Origin: Flavobacterium geliluteum
GTDB taxonomy: Bacteria; Bacteroidota; Bacteroidia; Flavobacteriales; Flavobacteriaceae
Reading direction: 5' to 3'
Length of the DNA stretch: 64,000 nucleotides
NCBI RefSeq assembly: GCF_017948595.1
Contig: NZ_JAGFBV010000008.1
Coordinates: forward strand, 1 to 64,000
Shown piece after piece: positions 9,847-20,018 of this stretch (position 1 is the first letter of the stretch; every line of letters starts with the position of its first letter). Made by a program: the position numbers and the translations under genes. The notes below the pieces were generated by a model. That model was given only the letters and a program-made list of their open reading frames with translations. It was not told the DNA's origin and did no database searches.

Positions 9847-11547
9847 TTAAAATTTAACATTATAACAGATATTTATGATAGTGTTATATAATTCTATCTT
9901 TTGTCTTTCATGTACACTATTTGAAATATTTATTTTAATTATTCCATTCTGTGTTTGTAGTCCCAAACCTGCTCCAAGACCTATTAGTTTTTCTATTTTT
10001 TTCGGGTTGTTAGATCTTGTTAAGTCTTGATATATAGCATAGTCTGTAATGGAATGAAGATATAAATTTCTGGAAACGATATATCTATACTCGGTAATTA
10101 ATGCTGAAACATAATTAGCTTGAAGGCTGTTTTCGATAAATCCTCGAATTGAATTGCTTCCGCCAAAACGGAACAATTCGTTCGTAAGGTAGTTTTGGCT
10201 CTTCAAATAAAAATTCTGTAAATTTATGTTAATATAATTTTTTTTGTTCAGTTCAAAATTATAACTAAATGTTAGGTTTGTGTAAACTTGCTTGCTGGAT
10301 TCAAGAGTTTGTGGTTCTGCGTTTGTATTTCTTTTTCCGAATCCAATAATTAAATTAATACTTGTTTTTTTTGGAAACAGATCATTCAGGTTGTCCATTT
10401 TTATGTAATCAAAACTTGTAGTGAAAAATGAGTTTTTAAAATCACTTACAGAAATGCTATTGGCGTTCTGAATGTCGCTTGATTCTGTAGATTGATAGCC
10501 TAAATATATTTTTGAATTGTATTTTAGGTAATAACCTAAGTCGATTGCGTTTTTTGAATTTTGAAAGGTACTGTCTTGTTTGAAAATATTTAGTTGCGCT
10601 TTTATTCCTAATGAAGAATTAAAAATATAAGGAATTTCTAACTTGGTGTCAAAGGTGCGTTGCTGATTGCCATCGCTTTTCCAGTACAATGAAAATTGCT
10701 CGCCTGAGCGCAATATGTTTTGCAATGTTACATCTAGATAGCCATTAATGTTCAACTTTTTATTTTCGTCATTGGTGAATCCAATGTAGCCGTCAAAATT
10801 ATTTGCTTTTCTTTTTTCGATATAAAGATAAATTTTTGTAGAGTCTGTAGTGAATAATATTTCAGGATATTTGCTTGGTAATGCGAACGCGTAATTGTTG
10901 ATTTCAGAATTTAATTCTTTTACAATATCTTGGTTAAAAGTCTTGCTGATGTATTTTTTATTTAATTGCTTGAGATGGCTTTTCGGAAAATAATTTGTTC
11001 GATTGTTATCTGTGTAATTAACAATGATGGAATTTACGACACGTTTTTTTTCGGAATTATAATTTAAATCAGCATACATTATCAAATTCTTTCTTTGGAT
11101 ATTTGTCAAGCTAAGTTTGTTTAAAGCGAAACCTTGCTTTTCTCTCTCAATAATTTTTTGGTTAAGATGATTTTCGATTTCTTGATAAGGTATAATAATG
11201 GTGTCATTTTTTATTTCTGCAACATCATAAAAGGGATTATTTCTACCTATATATATATGTATGTTTTTTGTTCTTGCTCCTAAGTTAATTTTATGAATAT
11301 AGGTTGTGTCGTTTAATTTGCTGTTTTCTATTAATTTAAGATCTAAATAACCTTTTCGTATTAGGGCGTCAGAAGTCTTTGCTTGTTCATCAGACAAAGA
11401 TTTAAAATTTGAATGTATTTTTTTGTAATTTAAAGAGTCAATAATTTGGTTTTCAAAATCGTTTGAGCCTTCAATTTTTAATTGAATTTTTTGAGTATAA
11501 CAACTAAATGTAATAAAGAAAAATAATATGTGTAGTAATTGTTTCAA
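9847..11547 (-). CDS. Omp85/BamA-TamA-like outer-membrane beta-barrel protein
   Basis: This protein of about 566 residues has an N-terminal signal (MKQLLHILFFFITF, then SCYTQ), a periplasmic region of about 200 residues that could hold POTRA-like repeats, and a C-terminal barrel. The barrel contains GGSNSIRGF near residue 464 (counted from 11553), which matches the conserved GG-x-x-S-x-RGF loop of the bacterial surface antigen/Omp85 family, and it ends in Phe. No ATG is available: the open frame begins with TTG codons at 11553 and 11547, and I prefer 11547 because it gives a basic MKQLL start. It is shorter than BamA, so a TamA-like or ShlB-like exporter is possible. The Cys before YTQ could be a lipobox or part of a plain signal peptide. 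Confidence 0.7.
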   Translation of the reverse strand: MKQLLHILFFFITFSCYTQKIQLKIEGSNDFENQIIDSLNYKKIHSNFKSLSDEQAKTSDALIRKGYLDLKLIENSKLNDTTYIHKINLGARTKNIHIYIGRNNPFYDVAEIKNDTIIIPYQEIENHLNQKIIEREKQGFALNKLSLTNIQRKNLIMYADLNYNSEKKRVVNSIIVNYTDNNRTNYFPKSHLKQLNKKYISKTFNQDIVKELNSEINNYAFALPSKYPEILFTTDSTKIYLYIEKRKANNFDGYIGFTNDENKKLNINGYLDVTLQNILRSGEQFSLYWKSDGNQQRTFDTKLEIPYIFNSSLGIKAQLNIFKQDSTFQNSKNAIDLGYYLKYNSKIYLGYQSTESSDIQNANSISVSDFKNSFFTTSFDYIKMDNLNDLFPKKTSINLIIGFGKRNTNAEPQTLESSKQVYTNLTFSYNFELNKKNYININLQNFYLKSQNYLTNELFRFGGSNSIRGFIENSLQANYVSALITEYRYIVSRNLYLHSITDYAIYQDLTRSNNPKKIEKLIGLGAGLGLQTQNGIIKINISNSVHERQKIELYNTIINICYNVKF

Positions 11548-11577
11548 GGGCAATTTGTTGTTTTATTAAAGATATTG

Positions 11578-11585
11578 CAAATATC
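11578..11585 (-). promoter_or_regulatory. Possible -7 element of the Omp85-like gene
   Basis: On the minus strand this reads GATATTTG, one base off TANNTTTG, about 30 bases before the proposed TTG start. No clear -33 TTG was found at the usual distance, so this is tentative. Confidence 0.3.
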
Positions 11586-11645
11586 TAGTGTTTGTTTCTA
11601 AAATCATAAGTTTAAATAATGTTATTGAAAATTAATGAATTAACG

Positions 11646-11676
11646 TTTGTATAGTGAAAAATATTTTATACATTTG
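11646..11676 (+). promoter_or_regulatory. Bacteroidota-type promoter of the str operon
   Basis: TTTG at 11646-11649, 19 bases, then TACATTTG at 11669-11676, a full match to the TTTG/TANNTTTG consensus. The expected start of transcription is near 11682. This also shows that rpsL must start at the ATG at 11731 and not further upstream. A small hairpin (CCCG at 11681-11684 with CGGG at 11692-11695) would form the extreme 5' end of the mRNA. Confidence 0.85.
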
Positions 11677-11730
11677 CAACCCCGTAAAAAGCGGGAATTT
11701 AATATACATAATAAATTTTTAGTATTAATT

Positions 11731-12114
11731 ATGCCAACAATTCAACAATTAGTAAGAACAGGAAGAACTCAGATCACTAAGAAGAGTAAATCGGTTGCTT
11801 TAGATTCTTGTCCTCAAAGAAGAGGGGTTTGTACGCGTGTTTACACTACTACACCAAAAAAACCAAACTCTGCAATGCGTAAAGTTGCGCGTGTACGTTT
11901 GACAAATGGTAATGAAGTGAATGCTTACATCCCTGGAGAAGGACACAATTTACAAGAGCACTCGATAGTATTAGTGCGAGGTGGAAGGGTAAAAGATTTA
12001 CCAGGTGTTAGATATCATATCGTTCGTGGAGCGCTTGACACGTCAGGTGTTGCAGGAAGAACGCAAAGAAGATCTAAGTACGGTGCTAAACGCCCAAAAG
12101 AAGCAAAAAAGTAA
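11731..12114 (+). CDS. rpsL: 30S ribosomal protein S12
   Basis: This 127-residue S12 is close to the usual length. It has the invariant PKKPNSA loop near residues 42-48 with the Lys pair whose replacement gives streptomycin resistance, so the wild-type form is seen here. It contributes to decoding accuracy at the A site of the small subunit. The ATG at 11731 begins MPTIQQLVR, the normal S12 start; upstream codons in frame overlap the promoter. It heads the operon rpsL-rpsG-fusA-rpsJ. Confidence 0.98.
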
Positions 12115-12136
12115 TTTAAACTTTTAAGAAAAAGAC

Positions 12137-12613
12137 ATGAGAAAAAGAGCGGCAAAGAAAAGACCACTTTTACCAGATCCGAGGTTTAACGACCAATTGG
12201 TAACGCGTTTTGTGAACAACTTAATGTGGGACGGTAAGAAATCTACAGCTTTCAAAGTATTTTATGATGCAATTGACATCATCGAATCTAAAAAGCAAGA
12301 TTCAGAAAAATCTTCATTAGAAATTTGGAAAGATGCTTTAACAAACGTTATGCCTCACGTAGAAGTACGTAGTCGTAGAGTAGGTGGAGCTACCTTTCAA
12401 ATCCCAATGCAAATTAGACCAGATAGAAAAATTTCTATGGCAATGAAGTGGTTGATACTTTATTCTAGAAGAAGAAATGAAAAATCTATGGCACAACGTT
12501 TAGCGTCAGAATGTTTAGCTGCTGCTAAAGAAGAAGGTGCTGCGGTTAAGAAAAGAATGGATACTCACAAGATGGCAGAAGCTAACAAAGCTTTCTCTCA
12601 CTTTAGATTTTAA
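12137..12613 (+). CDS. rpsG: 30S ribosomal protein S7
   Basis: This 158-residue S7 starts MRKRAAKKRPLLPDPRF and contains the basic RNA-binding segment VEVRSRRVGGATFQIP typical of the family. It nucleates assembly of the 30S head by binding 16S rRNA and contacts E-site tRNA. It lies 22 bases after rpsL and 10 bases before fusA, the standard str order. In Escherichia coli S7 represses translation of this operon; nothing in the short gap here shows whether that applies. Confidence 0.98.
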   Translation: MRKRAAKKRPLLPDPRFNDQLVTRFVNNLMWDGKKSTAFKVFYDAIDIIESKKQDSEKSSLEIWKDALTNVMPHVEVRSRRVGGATFQIPMQIRPDRKISMAMKWLILYSRRRNEKSMAQRLASECLAAAKEEGAAVKKRMDTHKMAEANKAFSHFRF

Positions 12614-12623
12614 TTCGTAAGAA

Positions 12624-14780
12624 ATGGCTAGAGATTTAAAATATACAAGAAATATTGGAATTGCTGCTCACATTGATGCTGGTAAAACAACAACAACAGA
12701 GCGTATCCTTTTTTATACTGGAAAATCACATAAAATTGGTGAAGTACACGATGGTGCTGCAACAATGGACTGGATGGCTCAGGAGCAAGAAAGAGGTATT
12801 ACAATTACTTCGGCTGCAACTACTTGTGAGTGGAATTTTCCAACTGAGCAAGGTAAAATTTTGCCTGAATCATTGCCATACCACTTTAATATTATTGATA
12901 CCCCGGGACACGTTGACTTTACTGTAGAGGTAAACCGTTCTTTACGTGTACTTGATGGTTTGGTTTTCTTATTTAGTGCAGTTGATGGTGTTGAGCCGCA
13001 GTCTGAAACTAACTGGAGACTTGCAGATCAATATAGAGTTCCTCGTATGGGATTCGTAAACAAAATGGACCGTCAAGGATCTAACTTTTTGGCAGTTTGT
13101 CAGCAAGTTCGTGATATGTTAAAGTCAAATGCTGTTGCGATCACTTTGCCAATTGGTGAAGAGAATGATTTTAAAGGTGTTGTAGATTTAGTAAAAAACC
13201 AAGCTATCATCTGGCATGATGCTACTCAAGGGGCAACTTTCGATATTGTGCCAATTCCTGAGGATATGATTGCAGAGGTTAAAGAATACAGATCTATTCT
13301 TATTGAAGCAGTTGCTGATTACGATGAAAATCTTTTGGAGAAATTCATGGAAGATGAAAACTCTATTACAGAGGAAGAAATCAACAATGCTTTAAGAGCT
13401 GCTACTATGGACATGGCTATCATTCCGATGATTGCTGGTTCTTCTTTCAAAAACAAAGGAGTTCAGTTTATGTTAGATGCAGTTTGTAAATATTTGCCTT
13501 CTCCAATGGATAAAGAAGGTATCGAAGGAATTCATCCTGATGATGCTGAATTATTAGAGGAAGATCAAACTAAAATCTTGCGTAAGCCAGATGTAAAAGA
13601 GCCGTTCGCAGCTCTAGCATTTAAAATCGCTACTGACCCATTCGTAGGTCGTTTAGCTTTCTTCCGTGCTTACTCTGGACGTTTAGATGCTGGTTCTTAT
13701 GTTTTGAATACTCGTTCAGGAAATAAAGAAAGAATTTCTCGTATCTACCAAATGCATGCTAACAAACAAAATCCAATCGATTATATCGAAGCTGGAGATA
13801 TTGGAGCGGCTGTTGGATTTAAAGATATTAAAACTGGAGATACATTGTGTGATGAAAAACACCCAATTATTCTTGAGTCTATGAAATTCCCTGCGCCGGT
13901 AATTGGTATTGCAATTGAACCTAAAACAAAAGCTGACGTTGATAAAATGGGTATGGCTTTAGCTAAATTAGCTGAAGAGGATCCTACATTTACTGTTAGA
14001 ACAGATGAGGCTTCAGGGCAAACAATTATTTCTGGTATGGGTGAGCTTCACTTAGATATCTTAGTAGATCGTATGAAACGTGAATTTAAAGTTGAAGTAA
14101 ACCAAGGTGAGCCTCAAGTTGAATATAAAGAAGCGTTTACAAGAACAGCAACACACAGAGAGACATACAAGAAACAATCAGGAGGTCGTGGTAAATTCGG
14201 TGATATCGTATTTACACTTGAGCCAGCTGATGAAGTTGATGGTAAAGTTCCTGTTGGATTGCAGTTTATTAATGCAGTAAAAGGTGGTAACGTTCCTAAA
14301 GAATATATCCCTTCTGTAGAAAAAGGTTTCCGTGAAGCTATGAAAACTGGTCCTTTGGCTGGTTATCAAGTGGATAGTTTGAAAGTAACTTTGACAGACG
14401 GATCTTTCCACCCTGTCGATTCTGATGCACTTTCTTTTGAGTTAGCAGCAAGAATGGGTTATAGAGAAGTGGCTAAAGCTGCTGGAGCAATTATTTTGGA
14501 GCCAATCATGAAAATGGAGGTTATTACTCCTGAAGAAAACATGGGAGATATCGTTGGTGATATCAACCGTCGTAGAGGTCAGGTGAATGACATGGGTGAC
14601 AGAAATGGTGCTAAAACTATTAAAGCTGATGTGCCTTTATCAGAAATGTTTGGATATGTAACTACATTAAGAACATTGTCTTCTGGTAGAGCTACTTCAA
14701 CAATGGAGTTTTCACATTATGCAGAAACACCTTCTAATATTTCAGAAGCTGTAATTAAAAAAGCAAAAGGTAACGCGTAA
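12624..14780 (+). CDS. fusA: Translation elongation factor G
   Basis: This is a 718-residue GTPase. The P-loop AHIDAGKT is at 15-22, DTPGH at 92-96 and NKMD at 146-149, followed by domains II to V of the usual EF-G length. It drives tRNA-mRNA translocation on the ribosome. Its place between rpsG and rpsJ makes it the canonical copy. tuf, which follows fusA in many bacteria, is not here; rpsJ follows after 11 bases, as is usual for this phylum. No sign of truncation was seen. Confidence 0.97.
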   Translation: MARDLKYTRNIGIAAHIDAGKTTTTERILFYTGKSHKIGEVHDGAATMDWMAQEQERGITITSAATTCEWNFPTEQGKILPESLPYHFNIIDTPGHVDFTVEVNRSLRVLDGLVFLFSAVDGVEPQSETNWRLADQYRVPRMGFVNKMDRQGSNFLAVCQQVRDMLKSNAVAITLPIGEENDFKGVVDLVKNQAIIWHDATQGATFDIVPIPEDMIAEVKEYRSILIEAVADYDENLLEKFMEDENSITEEEINNALRAATMDMAIIPMIAGSSFKNKGVQFMLDAVCKYLPSPMDKEGIEGIHPDDAELLEEDQTKILRKPDVKEPFAALAFKIATDPFVGRLAFFRAYSGRLDAGSYVLNTRSGNKERISRIYQMHANKQNPIDYIEAGDIGAAVGFKDIKTGDTLCDEKHPIILESMKFPAPVIGIAIEPKTKADVDKMGMALAKLAEEDPTFTVRTDEASGQTIISGMGELHLDILVDRMKREFKVEVNQGEPQVEYKEAFTRTATHRETYKKQSGGRGKFGDIVFTLEPADEVDGKVPVGLQFINAVKGGNVPKEYIPSVEKGFREAMKTGPLAGYQVDSLKVTLTDGSFHPVDSDALSFELAARMGYREVAKAAGAIILEPIMKMEVITPEENMGDIVGDINRRRGQVNDMGDRNGAKTIKADVPLSEMFGYVTTLRTLSSGRATSTMEFSHYAETPSNISEAVIKKAKGNA

Positions 14781-14791
14781 TTCTTAAGAAA

Positions 14792-15097
14792 ATGAGTCAA
14801 AAAATCAGAATAAAACTAAAATCTTACGATCACATGTTGGTAGACAAGTCTGCTGAAAAGATCGTAAAAACAGTAAAAACTACTGGAGCAGTTGTAACAG
14901 GTCCAATTCCGTTGCCAACTCACAAAAAACTTTTCACTGTTCTACGTTCTCCGCACGTAAACAAAAAAGCGAGAGAGCAATTTGAAGTAATGTCATACAA
15001 GAGATTGATTGATATTTATTCATCTTCATCTAAAACTATTGATGCTTTAATGAAACTTGAATTGCCAAGTGGAGTTGAAGTAGAAATAAAAGTATAA
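14792..15097 (+). CDS. rpsJ: 30S ribosomal protein S10
   Basis: This 101-residue S10 has the family pattern [18 protein letters not shown] and the conserved loop [20 protein letters not shown]. It acts in the 30S head and, with NusB, in antitermination. Here it closes the str operon: a strong terminator starts 24 bases after its stop and a new promoter drives rplC. S10 is therefore separated transcriptionally from the rest of the S10 cluster. Confidence 0.98.
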
Positions 15098-15120
15098 TTT
15101 TTTTATTATATTTTACATAG

Positions 15121-15152
15121 AAAAAGCGAAACAGAAATGTTTCGCTTTTTTT
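15121..15152 (+). terminator. Rho-independent terminator after rpsJ
   Basis: A perfect 12-base stem (15121-15132 with 15139-15150) and 6-base loop end in a T run. It closes the rpsL-rpsG-fusA-rpsJ transcript. Confidence 0.9.
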
Positions 15153-15399
15153 GTTTTTGGCGGTTTTGATTTTTGATTTTAAAGGATTTGCTGTTTTAAT
15201 TTAAAACAGTTCTTTTTATCGGAATGTCTTCTGTTTAGGCTGTTGCCGATGTTTTTCTATAGATTCTTTAAGGAATTGTTAAGCTTAATGTTGTGTTAGG
15301 TTAAAGCTGGTAAATTCAATTTTTATAAGATGTAAAAATTTGTTTCGGGCAGATTTGATCCTTTAATTTTGATAATGAGCGATTTAATTTTTCTAACTG
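15153..15399. other. Intergenic stretch between rpsJ and the rplC promoter
   Basis: About 250 bases with no convincing gene. It holds a small hairpin at 15191-15209 (8-base perfect stem, 3-base loop) and an ATCGG/CCGAT pair spanning 15218-15252. It is AT-rich. No -33/-7 pair of full quality was seen before 15400. Confidence 0.5.
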
Positions 15400-15431
15400 T
15401 TTGGTATATTCGATTTTAATATATACTTTTG
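15400..15431 (+). promoter_or_regulatory. Promoter of the rplC-initiated S10/spc transcription unit
   Basis: TTTG at 15400-15403, 20 bases, then TACTTTTG at 15424-15431 fits the Bacteroidota consensus. The predicted transcript begins near 15437, about 65 bases before rplC. Confidence 0.85.
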
Positions 15432-15435
15432 CACT

Positions 15436-15473
15436 CCCTGTTTGGAAATTTCTGTTATTTTCAAATTGAAGGG
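15436..15473 (+). promoter_or_regulatory. Hairpin at the 5' end of the rplC mRNA
   Basis: CCCT (15436-15439) pairs with AGGG (15470-15473), and inside it 15441-15448 pairs with 15458-15465 over eight positions, one of them G-T. It would form at the very 5' end of the transcript. It could stabilise the mRNA or bind a ribosomal protein; the role is unknown. Confidence 0.45.
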
Positions 15474-15500
15474 AATTTTAGTAATTAATAATTAATATTT

Positions 15501-16118
15501 ATGTCTGGGTTAATTGGTAAAAAAATCGGCATGACTAGCATTTTTGATGAAAACGGGAAAAACATTCCTTGTACAGTAATCGAAGCTGGGCCGTGTGTTG
15601 TTACCCAAGTCAGAACCAAAGGTGTTGACGGGTACGAAGCGTTGCAACTTGGTTTCGATGACAAAAACGAGAAACATTCCACTAAAGCGGCTCTAGGTCA
15701 CTTTAAAAAAGCTGGAACTGTTGCTAAGAAAAAAGTCGTTGAATTTCAAGATTTTGCAACTGAACAAAAATTAGGAGATCTTATTGATGTTTCTATTTTT
15801 GCTGAAGGAGAATTTGTAGATGTACAAGGTGTATCTAAAGGTAAAGGTTTTCAAGGGGTTGTTAAACGTCACGGATTTGGTGGTGTTGGACAAGCAACTC
15901 ACGGTCAACACAACCGTTTAAGAGCACCAGGTTCTGTGGGAGCTTCTTCTTATCCATCTAGAGTATTCAAAGGAATGCGTATGGCTGGAAGAATGGGAGG
16001 AGACAATGTAAAAGTTCAAAACCTTAGAGTTTTAAAAGTAGTGGCTGAAAAGAACCTACTTGTTATTAAAGGATGTGTTCCTGGACATAAAAACTCTTAT
16101 GTAATCATTCAGAAGTAA
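15501..16118 (+). CDS. rplC: 50S ribosomal protein L3
   Basis: This 205-residue L3 starts [19 protein letters not shown] and contains the [13 protein letters not shown] loop that reaches toward the peptidyl transferase centre; the glutamine often methylated by PrmB lies in the same region. It is an early assembly protein of the 50S subunit. It is the first gene after the promoter at 15400-15431, and its TAA stop overlaps the rplD start (TAATG), so the two are translationally coupled. Confidence 0.98.
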   Translation: MSGLIGKKIGMTSIFDENGKNIPCTVIEAGPCVVTQVRTKGVDGYEALQLGFDDKNEKHSTKAALGHFKKAGTVAKKKVVEFQDFATEQKLGDLIDVSIFAEGEFVDVQGVSKGKGFQGVVKRHGFGGVGQATHGQHNRLRAPGSVGASSYPSRVFKGMRMAGRMGGDNVKVQNLRVLKVVAEKNLLVIKGCVPGHKNSYVIIQK

Positions 16119-16747
16119 TGGAAGTAAAAGTATTAGATTTCAACGGAAAAGATACTGGAAGAAAAGTTCAACTTTCTGATTCAGTATTCGCAATTGAACC
16201 AAACAATCACGCTGTATACCTTGATGTAAAGCAATATCTTGCTAATCAAAGACAAGGAACTCACAAAGCAAAAGAAAGAGCTGAAGTGACAGGAAGTACA
16301 CGTAAGATTAAAAAACAAAAAGGAACTGGTACAGCTCGTGCGGGAAGTATCAAAAATCCATTGTTTAAAGGTGGTGGAACAGTTTTCGGACCAAGACCAA
16401 GAAGTTATTCATTCAAATTGAATAAAGGCTTGAAAAGATTGGCAAGAAAATCAGCTTTCTCAATCAAAGCAAAAGAGGCGAGTATTATCGTTCTTGAAGA
16501 CTTTAATTTTGAAGCGCCAAACACTAAAAATTTCATTAACGTTTTGAAAGCTTTAGGGTTAGAAAATAAAAAATCTCTTTTTGTGTTGGGAGAGTCAAAT
16601 AAAAATGTATATTTGTCGTCACGCAATTTAAAGGCTTCTAATGTCGTAACTAGCTCAGAATTAAGCACTTACGCTATTTTAAACACTAATAATTTAGTGC
16701 TTTTAGAAGGTTCTTTGGAGTTAATCGAAGAAAATTTAAGCAAATAA
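16118..16747 (+). CDS. rplD: 50S ribosomal protein L4
   Basis: This 209-residue L4 has the long internal loop [21 protein letters not shown] that lines the nascent-peptide exit tunnel. In E. coli L4 is also the autoregulator of the S10 operon; whether it acts on the leader hairpin at 15436-15473 here is open. It overlaps rplC by one base and precedes rplW by seven bases. The length is typical. Confidence 0.97.
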   Translation: MEVKVLDFNGKDTGRKVQLSDSVFAIEPNNHAVYLDVKQYLANQRQGTHKAKERAEVTGSTRKIKKQKGTGTARAGSIKNPLFKGGGTVFGPRPRSYSFKLNKGLKRLARKSAFSIKAKEASIIVLEDFNFEAPNTKNFINVLKALGLENKKSLFVLGESNKNVYLSSRNLKASNVVTSSELSTYAILNTNNLVLLEGSLELIEENLSK

Positions 16748-16754
16748 TAGGAAT

Positions 16755-17045
16755 ATGAGTATCATAATTAGACCTATAGTAACAGAGAAAGTAACCAAAG
16801 AAAGTGAAGTTTTAAACCGCTTCGGATTCGTTGTTGACAAAAAAGCAAACAAAGTTCAAATTAAGAAAGCTATTGAAGCTGCTTATGGAGTAACTATCGT
16901 TTCAGTTAACACGATGAACGTAAGACCGGATAGAACTACAAAATACACTAAAAGTGGTTTGATCAGTGGAAAGACAAATGCAATTAAAAAAGCGATTGTT
17001 CAAGTACAAGAAGGAGAAACAATTGATTTTTACAACAATATCTAA
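16755..17045 (+). CDS. rplW: 50S ribosomal protein L23
   Basis: This 96-residue L23 begins MSIIIRPIVTEKVT and has the VKKAI-like segment QIKKAIEAAYGVTIVSVNTMN of the family. It sits at the tunnel exit and is the docking site for trigger factor and SRP. Position between rplD and rplB is canonical. No unusual residue or extension was seen. Confidence 0.97.
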   Translation: MSIIIRPIVTEKVTKESEVLNRFGFVVDKKANKVQIKKAIEAAYGVTIVSVNTMNVRPDRTTKYTKSGLISGKTNAIKKAIVQVQEGETIDFYNNI

Positions 17046-17054
17046 GATAGAAAA

Positions 17055-17879
17055 ATGTCAGTAAGAAAATTAAAACCTATTACCCCAGGTCAGCGATTTA
17101 GAGTTGTGAATGGTTATGACGCCATTACAACTGATAAGCCGGAACGCTCTTTGATAGCGCCGATAAAAAACTCTGGAGGTAGAAATAGTCAAGGAAAGAT
17201 GACCATGCGTTATACGGGTGGTGGTCACAAGCAGAGATATCGTATAATTGATTTCAAAAGAACTAAAGACGGAATTCCGGCTACTGTGAAATCAATCGAA
17301 TACGATCCAAATCGTACTGCATTTATCGCTTTATTAGCTTATGCTGATGGTGAGAAAACTTATGTTATTGCTCAAAACGGATTGAAAGTTGGTCAGAAAT
17401 TAGTTTCTGGTCCAGAATCTCAACCTGAAATTGGTAATACATTACCTTTAAGCAGAATTCCTTTAGGAACTGTAATCTCTTGTATTGAGTTACGTCCAGG
17501 TCAAGGAGCAGTAATTGCTCGTTCAGCTGGTACATTTGCTCAGTTAATGGCAAGAGACGGAAAATATGCTACAATCAAAATGCCTTCTGGTGAAACGAGA
17601 TTGATCTTGTTAACTTGTTCGGCTACTATTGGAGCTGTTTCTAATTCAGACCACCAATTAGTTGTATCAGGAAAAGCTGGTAGAACAAGATGGTTAGGAA
17701 GAAGACCTAGAACAAGACCTGTTGCAATGAACCCTGTTGATCACCCGATGGGTGGTGGAGAAGGACGTTCTTCTGGTGGACATCCACGTTCAAGAAATGG
17801 AATACCAGCAAAAGGTTATAGAACTCGTTCTAAGAAAAACCCGAGTAACAAGTATATCGTAGAACGTAGAAAGAAATAA
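17055..17879 (+). CDS. rplB: 50S ribosomal protein L2
   Basis: This 274-residue L2 has the conserved C-terminal loop [20 protein letters not shown], including the His needed near the peptidyl transferase centre. The N-terminal KPITPGQRF and [19 protein letters not shown] motifs match the family. It is needed for subunit association. It lies nine bases after rplW and six before rpsS. Confidence 0.98.
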   Translation: MSVRKLKPITPGQRFRVVNGYDAITTDKPERSLIAPIKNSGGRNSQGKMTMRYTGGGHKQRYRIIDFKRTKDGIPATVKSIEYDPNRTAFIALLAYADGEKTYVIAQNGLKVGQKLVSGPESQPEIGNTLPLSRIPLGTVISCIELRPGQGAVIARSAGTFAQLMARDGKYATIKMPSGETRLILLTCSATIGAVSNSDHQLVVSGKAGRTRWLGRRPRTRPVAMNPVDHPMGGGEGRSSGGHPRSRNGIPAKGYRTRSKKNPSNKYIVERRKK

Positions 17880-17885
17880 TAAGAT

Positions 17886-18164
17886 ATGGCACGTTCATTA
17901 AAAAAAGGACCTTTCGTTCATTATAAGTTAGACAAGAAAGTTCAAGAAAACGTAGAAAGTGGTAAAAATAGTGTAGTGAAGACTTGGTCTAGAGCTTCTA
18001 TGATTACTCCGGATTTCGTTGGACAGACTATCGCAGTTCATAACGGTCGTCAATTTGTACCAGTTTACGTAACAGAAAACATGGTAGGTCACAAATTAGG
18101 AGAATTTTCACCAACTAGATCTTTTAGAGGTCATGCTGGAGCAAAAAATAAAGGTAAAAAATAA
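17886..18164 (+). CDS. rpsS: 30S ribosomal protein S19
   Basis: This 92-residue S19 starts [19 protein letters not shown] and has the conserved [20 protein letters not shown] and [12 protein letters not shown] segments. It forms a complex with S13 at the A-site side of the 30S head. Spacing to rplV is six bases; the order rplB-rpsS-rplV is canonical. Confidence 0.98.
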
Positions 18165-18170
18165 GAAGCA

Positions 18171-18584
18171 ATGGGAGTTCGTAAAAGAGAAACAGCAGAT
18201 GCGAGAAAAGAGGCTAATAAGTCTATTGCTTTCGCAAAATTGAATAACTGCCCTACTTCACCTAGAAAAATGCGCTTAGTAGCGGACTTGGTAAGAGGTC
18301 AGAAGGTAGAAAGAGCACTTAACATCTTAAGATTCAGTTCTAAAGAGGCTTCAAGAAAATTAGAGAAACTATTATTATCTGCAATCAACAACTGGGAGCA
18401 AAAAAATAGTGAAGGTAATTTGGAAGAAGCTGGATTATTTGTTAAAGAGATCAGAGTAGATGGTGGTATGATGTTGAAAAGACTTCGTCCAGCTCCACAA
18501 GGTCGTGCACACAGAATAAGAAAACGTTCTAACCACGTAACAATCGTGCTTGGAGCTATCAATAACACACAAAGCAATTCTTAA
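18171..18584 (+). CDS. rplV: 50S ribosomal protein L22
   Basis: This 137-residue L22 includes [20 protein letters not shown] and the beta-hairpin [26 protein letters not shown] segment (about residues 90-115) that lines the exit tunnel and is a site of macrolide resistance changes; the wild-type pattern is present. It is somewhat longer than the E. coli protein at its N terminus ([20 protein letters not shown]), as in other Bacteroidota. Confidence 0.97.
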
Positions 18585-18589
18585 GCAGC

Positions 18590-19351
18590 ATGGGACAAAA
18601 GACAAATCCAATTGGAAATAGACTTGGTATCATCAGAGGGTGGGACTCAAACTGGTATGGTGGAAATGATTACGGTGATAAACTTGCCGAAGATCACAAA
18701 ATCAGAAAGTATATCCACGCTCGTTTATCAAAAGCTAGTGTATCTAAAGTAATCATCGAGAGAACTTTAAAACTTGTAACCGTTACTATCACTACTGCTA
18801 GACCTGGTATCATTATCGGAAAAGGTGGACAAGAGGTAGACAAGTTGAAAGAGGAACTTAAGAAAGTTACTGACAAAGAGGTTCAAATCAACATCTTTGA
18901 AATCAAAAGACCTGAATTAGATGCTTATCTTGTGGCGACAAGCATCGCTCGTCAAATCGAAAGCCGTATTTCTTACAGACGTGCAATCAAAATGGCTATT
19001 GCTGCTTCTATGCGTATGAACGCTGAAGGTATCAAAGTTTTGATTTCTGGTCGTTTGAATGGTGCTGAAATGGCGCGTTCAGAAGGTTTCAAAGAAGGTA
19101 GAATTCCTCTATCAACTTTCAGAGCTGATATTGATTATGCTTTGGCTGAAGCTCATACTACTTATGGTAGAATGGGTATCAAAGTATGGATCATGAAAGG
19201 TGAAGTTTATGGAAAGAGAGATCTTTCTCCGCTTGCAGGAATGGATAAAAAACAATCTGGAACTGGTGGTGGTAAAGGTGGAGATGCTCCGAGAGGAGAC
19301 AGAAAACCTTTTAATAAAGGTGGTAAACCAGACGCTCGTAAACGAAAGTAA
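18590..19351 (+). CDS. rpsC: 30S ribosomal protein S3
   Basis: This 253-residue S3 starts [20 protein letters not shown] and has a KH RNA-binding domain with the [11 protein letters not shown] loop near residues 82-92. It helps form the mRNA entry channel. The last ~35 residues are a Gly/Lys/Arg/Asp-rich tail ([20 protein letters not shown]) not needed for the fold and presumably disordered. It is followed by rplP after 19 bases. Confidence 0.98.
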   Translation: MGQKTNPIGNRLGIIRGWDSNWYGGNDYGDKLAEDHKIRKYIHARLSKASVSKVIIERTLKLVTVTITTARPGIIIGKGGQEVDKLKEELKKVTDKEVQINIFEIKRPELDAYLVATSIARQIESRISYRRAIKMAIAASMRMNAEGIKVLISGRLNGAEMARSEGFKEGRIPLSTFRADIDYALAEAHTTYGRMGIKVWIMKGEVYGKRDLSPLAGMDKKQSGTGGGKGGDAPRGDRKPFNKGGKPDARKRK

Positions 19352-19370
19352 ATTTTTAAACTAAAGAAAA

Positions 19371-19796
19371 ATGTTACAGCCTAAAAGAACAAAATACCGT
19401 AAGGTACAAAAAGGTAAAATGAAAGGTAACTCTCAAAGAGGGCATGAACTTTCTAATGGAATGTTTGGTATTAAATCTGTACATGAAGATGGAATGTTCT
19501 TAACCTCTCGTCAAATCGAAGCTGCGCGTATTGCTGCAACTCGTTTCATGAAGAGAGAAGGACAATTATGGATCAAAATATTTCCAGACAAACCAATTAC
19601 TAAGAAACCTCTTGAGGTACGTATGGGTAAAGGTAAAGGTGCCGTTGAATATTGGGCTGCCGTTGTTAAACCCGGAAGAATTATGTTTGAAGTTGGAGGA
19701 GTTCCTTTATCAGTTGCAAAAGAGGCGTTACGTCTTGCAGCTCAAAAGCTTCCTGTAAAAACTAAGTTCGTCGTTGCTAGAGATTTCGAAGCATAA
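19371..19796 (+). CDS. rplP: 50S ribosomal protein L16
   Basis: This 141-residue L16 begins [20 protein letters not shown] and has [19 protein letters not shown], the conserved region near the A-site tRNA elbow. It includes the Arg loop area modified in some bacteria. The length and the neighbours rpsC and rpmC are canonical. Confidence 0.98.
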   Translation: MLQPKRTKYRKVQKGKMKGNSQRGHELSNGMFGIKSVHEDGMFLTSRQIEAARIAATRFMKREGQLWIKIFPDKPITKKPLEVRMGKGKGAVEYWAAVVKPGRIMFEVGGVPLSVAKEALRLAAQKLPVKTKFVVARDFEA

Positions 19797-19809
19797 TTTA
19801 TAATATATT

Positions 19810-20001
19810 ATGAAACAATCAGAAATAAAAGATCTTTCTGCAGCGGAGTTGCAAGAAAAACTTAGTCAAACTAAGAAGATATATGCTGACCTAAAAATGG
19901 CCCACGCTATTTCTCCAATTGAGAATCCACTTCAAATTAGAAGTGTAAGAAGAACAGTTGCAAGATTGGCTACAGAGCTAACTAAAAGAGAGTTACAATA
20001 A
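19810..20001 (+). CDS. rpmC: 50S ribosomal protein L29
   Basis: This 63-residue, largely helical protein starts MKQSEIKDLSAAELQEKL and ends with RTVARLATELTKRE, the L29 pattern. It sits beside L23 at the tunnel exit. It lies between rplP and rpsQ as in nearly all bacteria. Confidence 0.96.
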   Translation: MKQSEIKDLSAAELQEKLSQTKKIYADLKMAHAISPIENPLQIRSVRRTVARLATELTKRELQ

Positions 20002-20018
20002 TTGTATTCTGCTGAAAG

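Noticed and set aside
11647..11730. N-terminal extension of rpsL from an in-frame TTG
   Set aside because: It overlaps the promoter -7 element at 11669-11676, and the family start is MPTIQQ at 11731.
15191..15209. Hairpin with 8-base stem as a second terminator after rpsJ
   Set aside because: The stem is pure A/T apart from two pairs and the following T run is weak; the real terminator is at 15121-15152.
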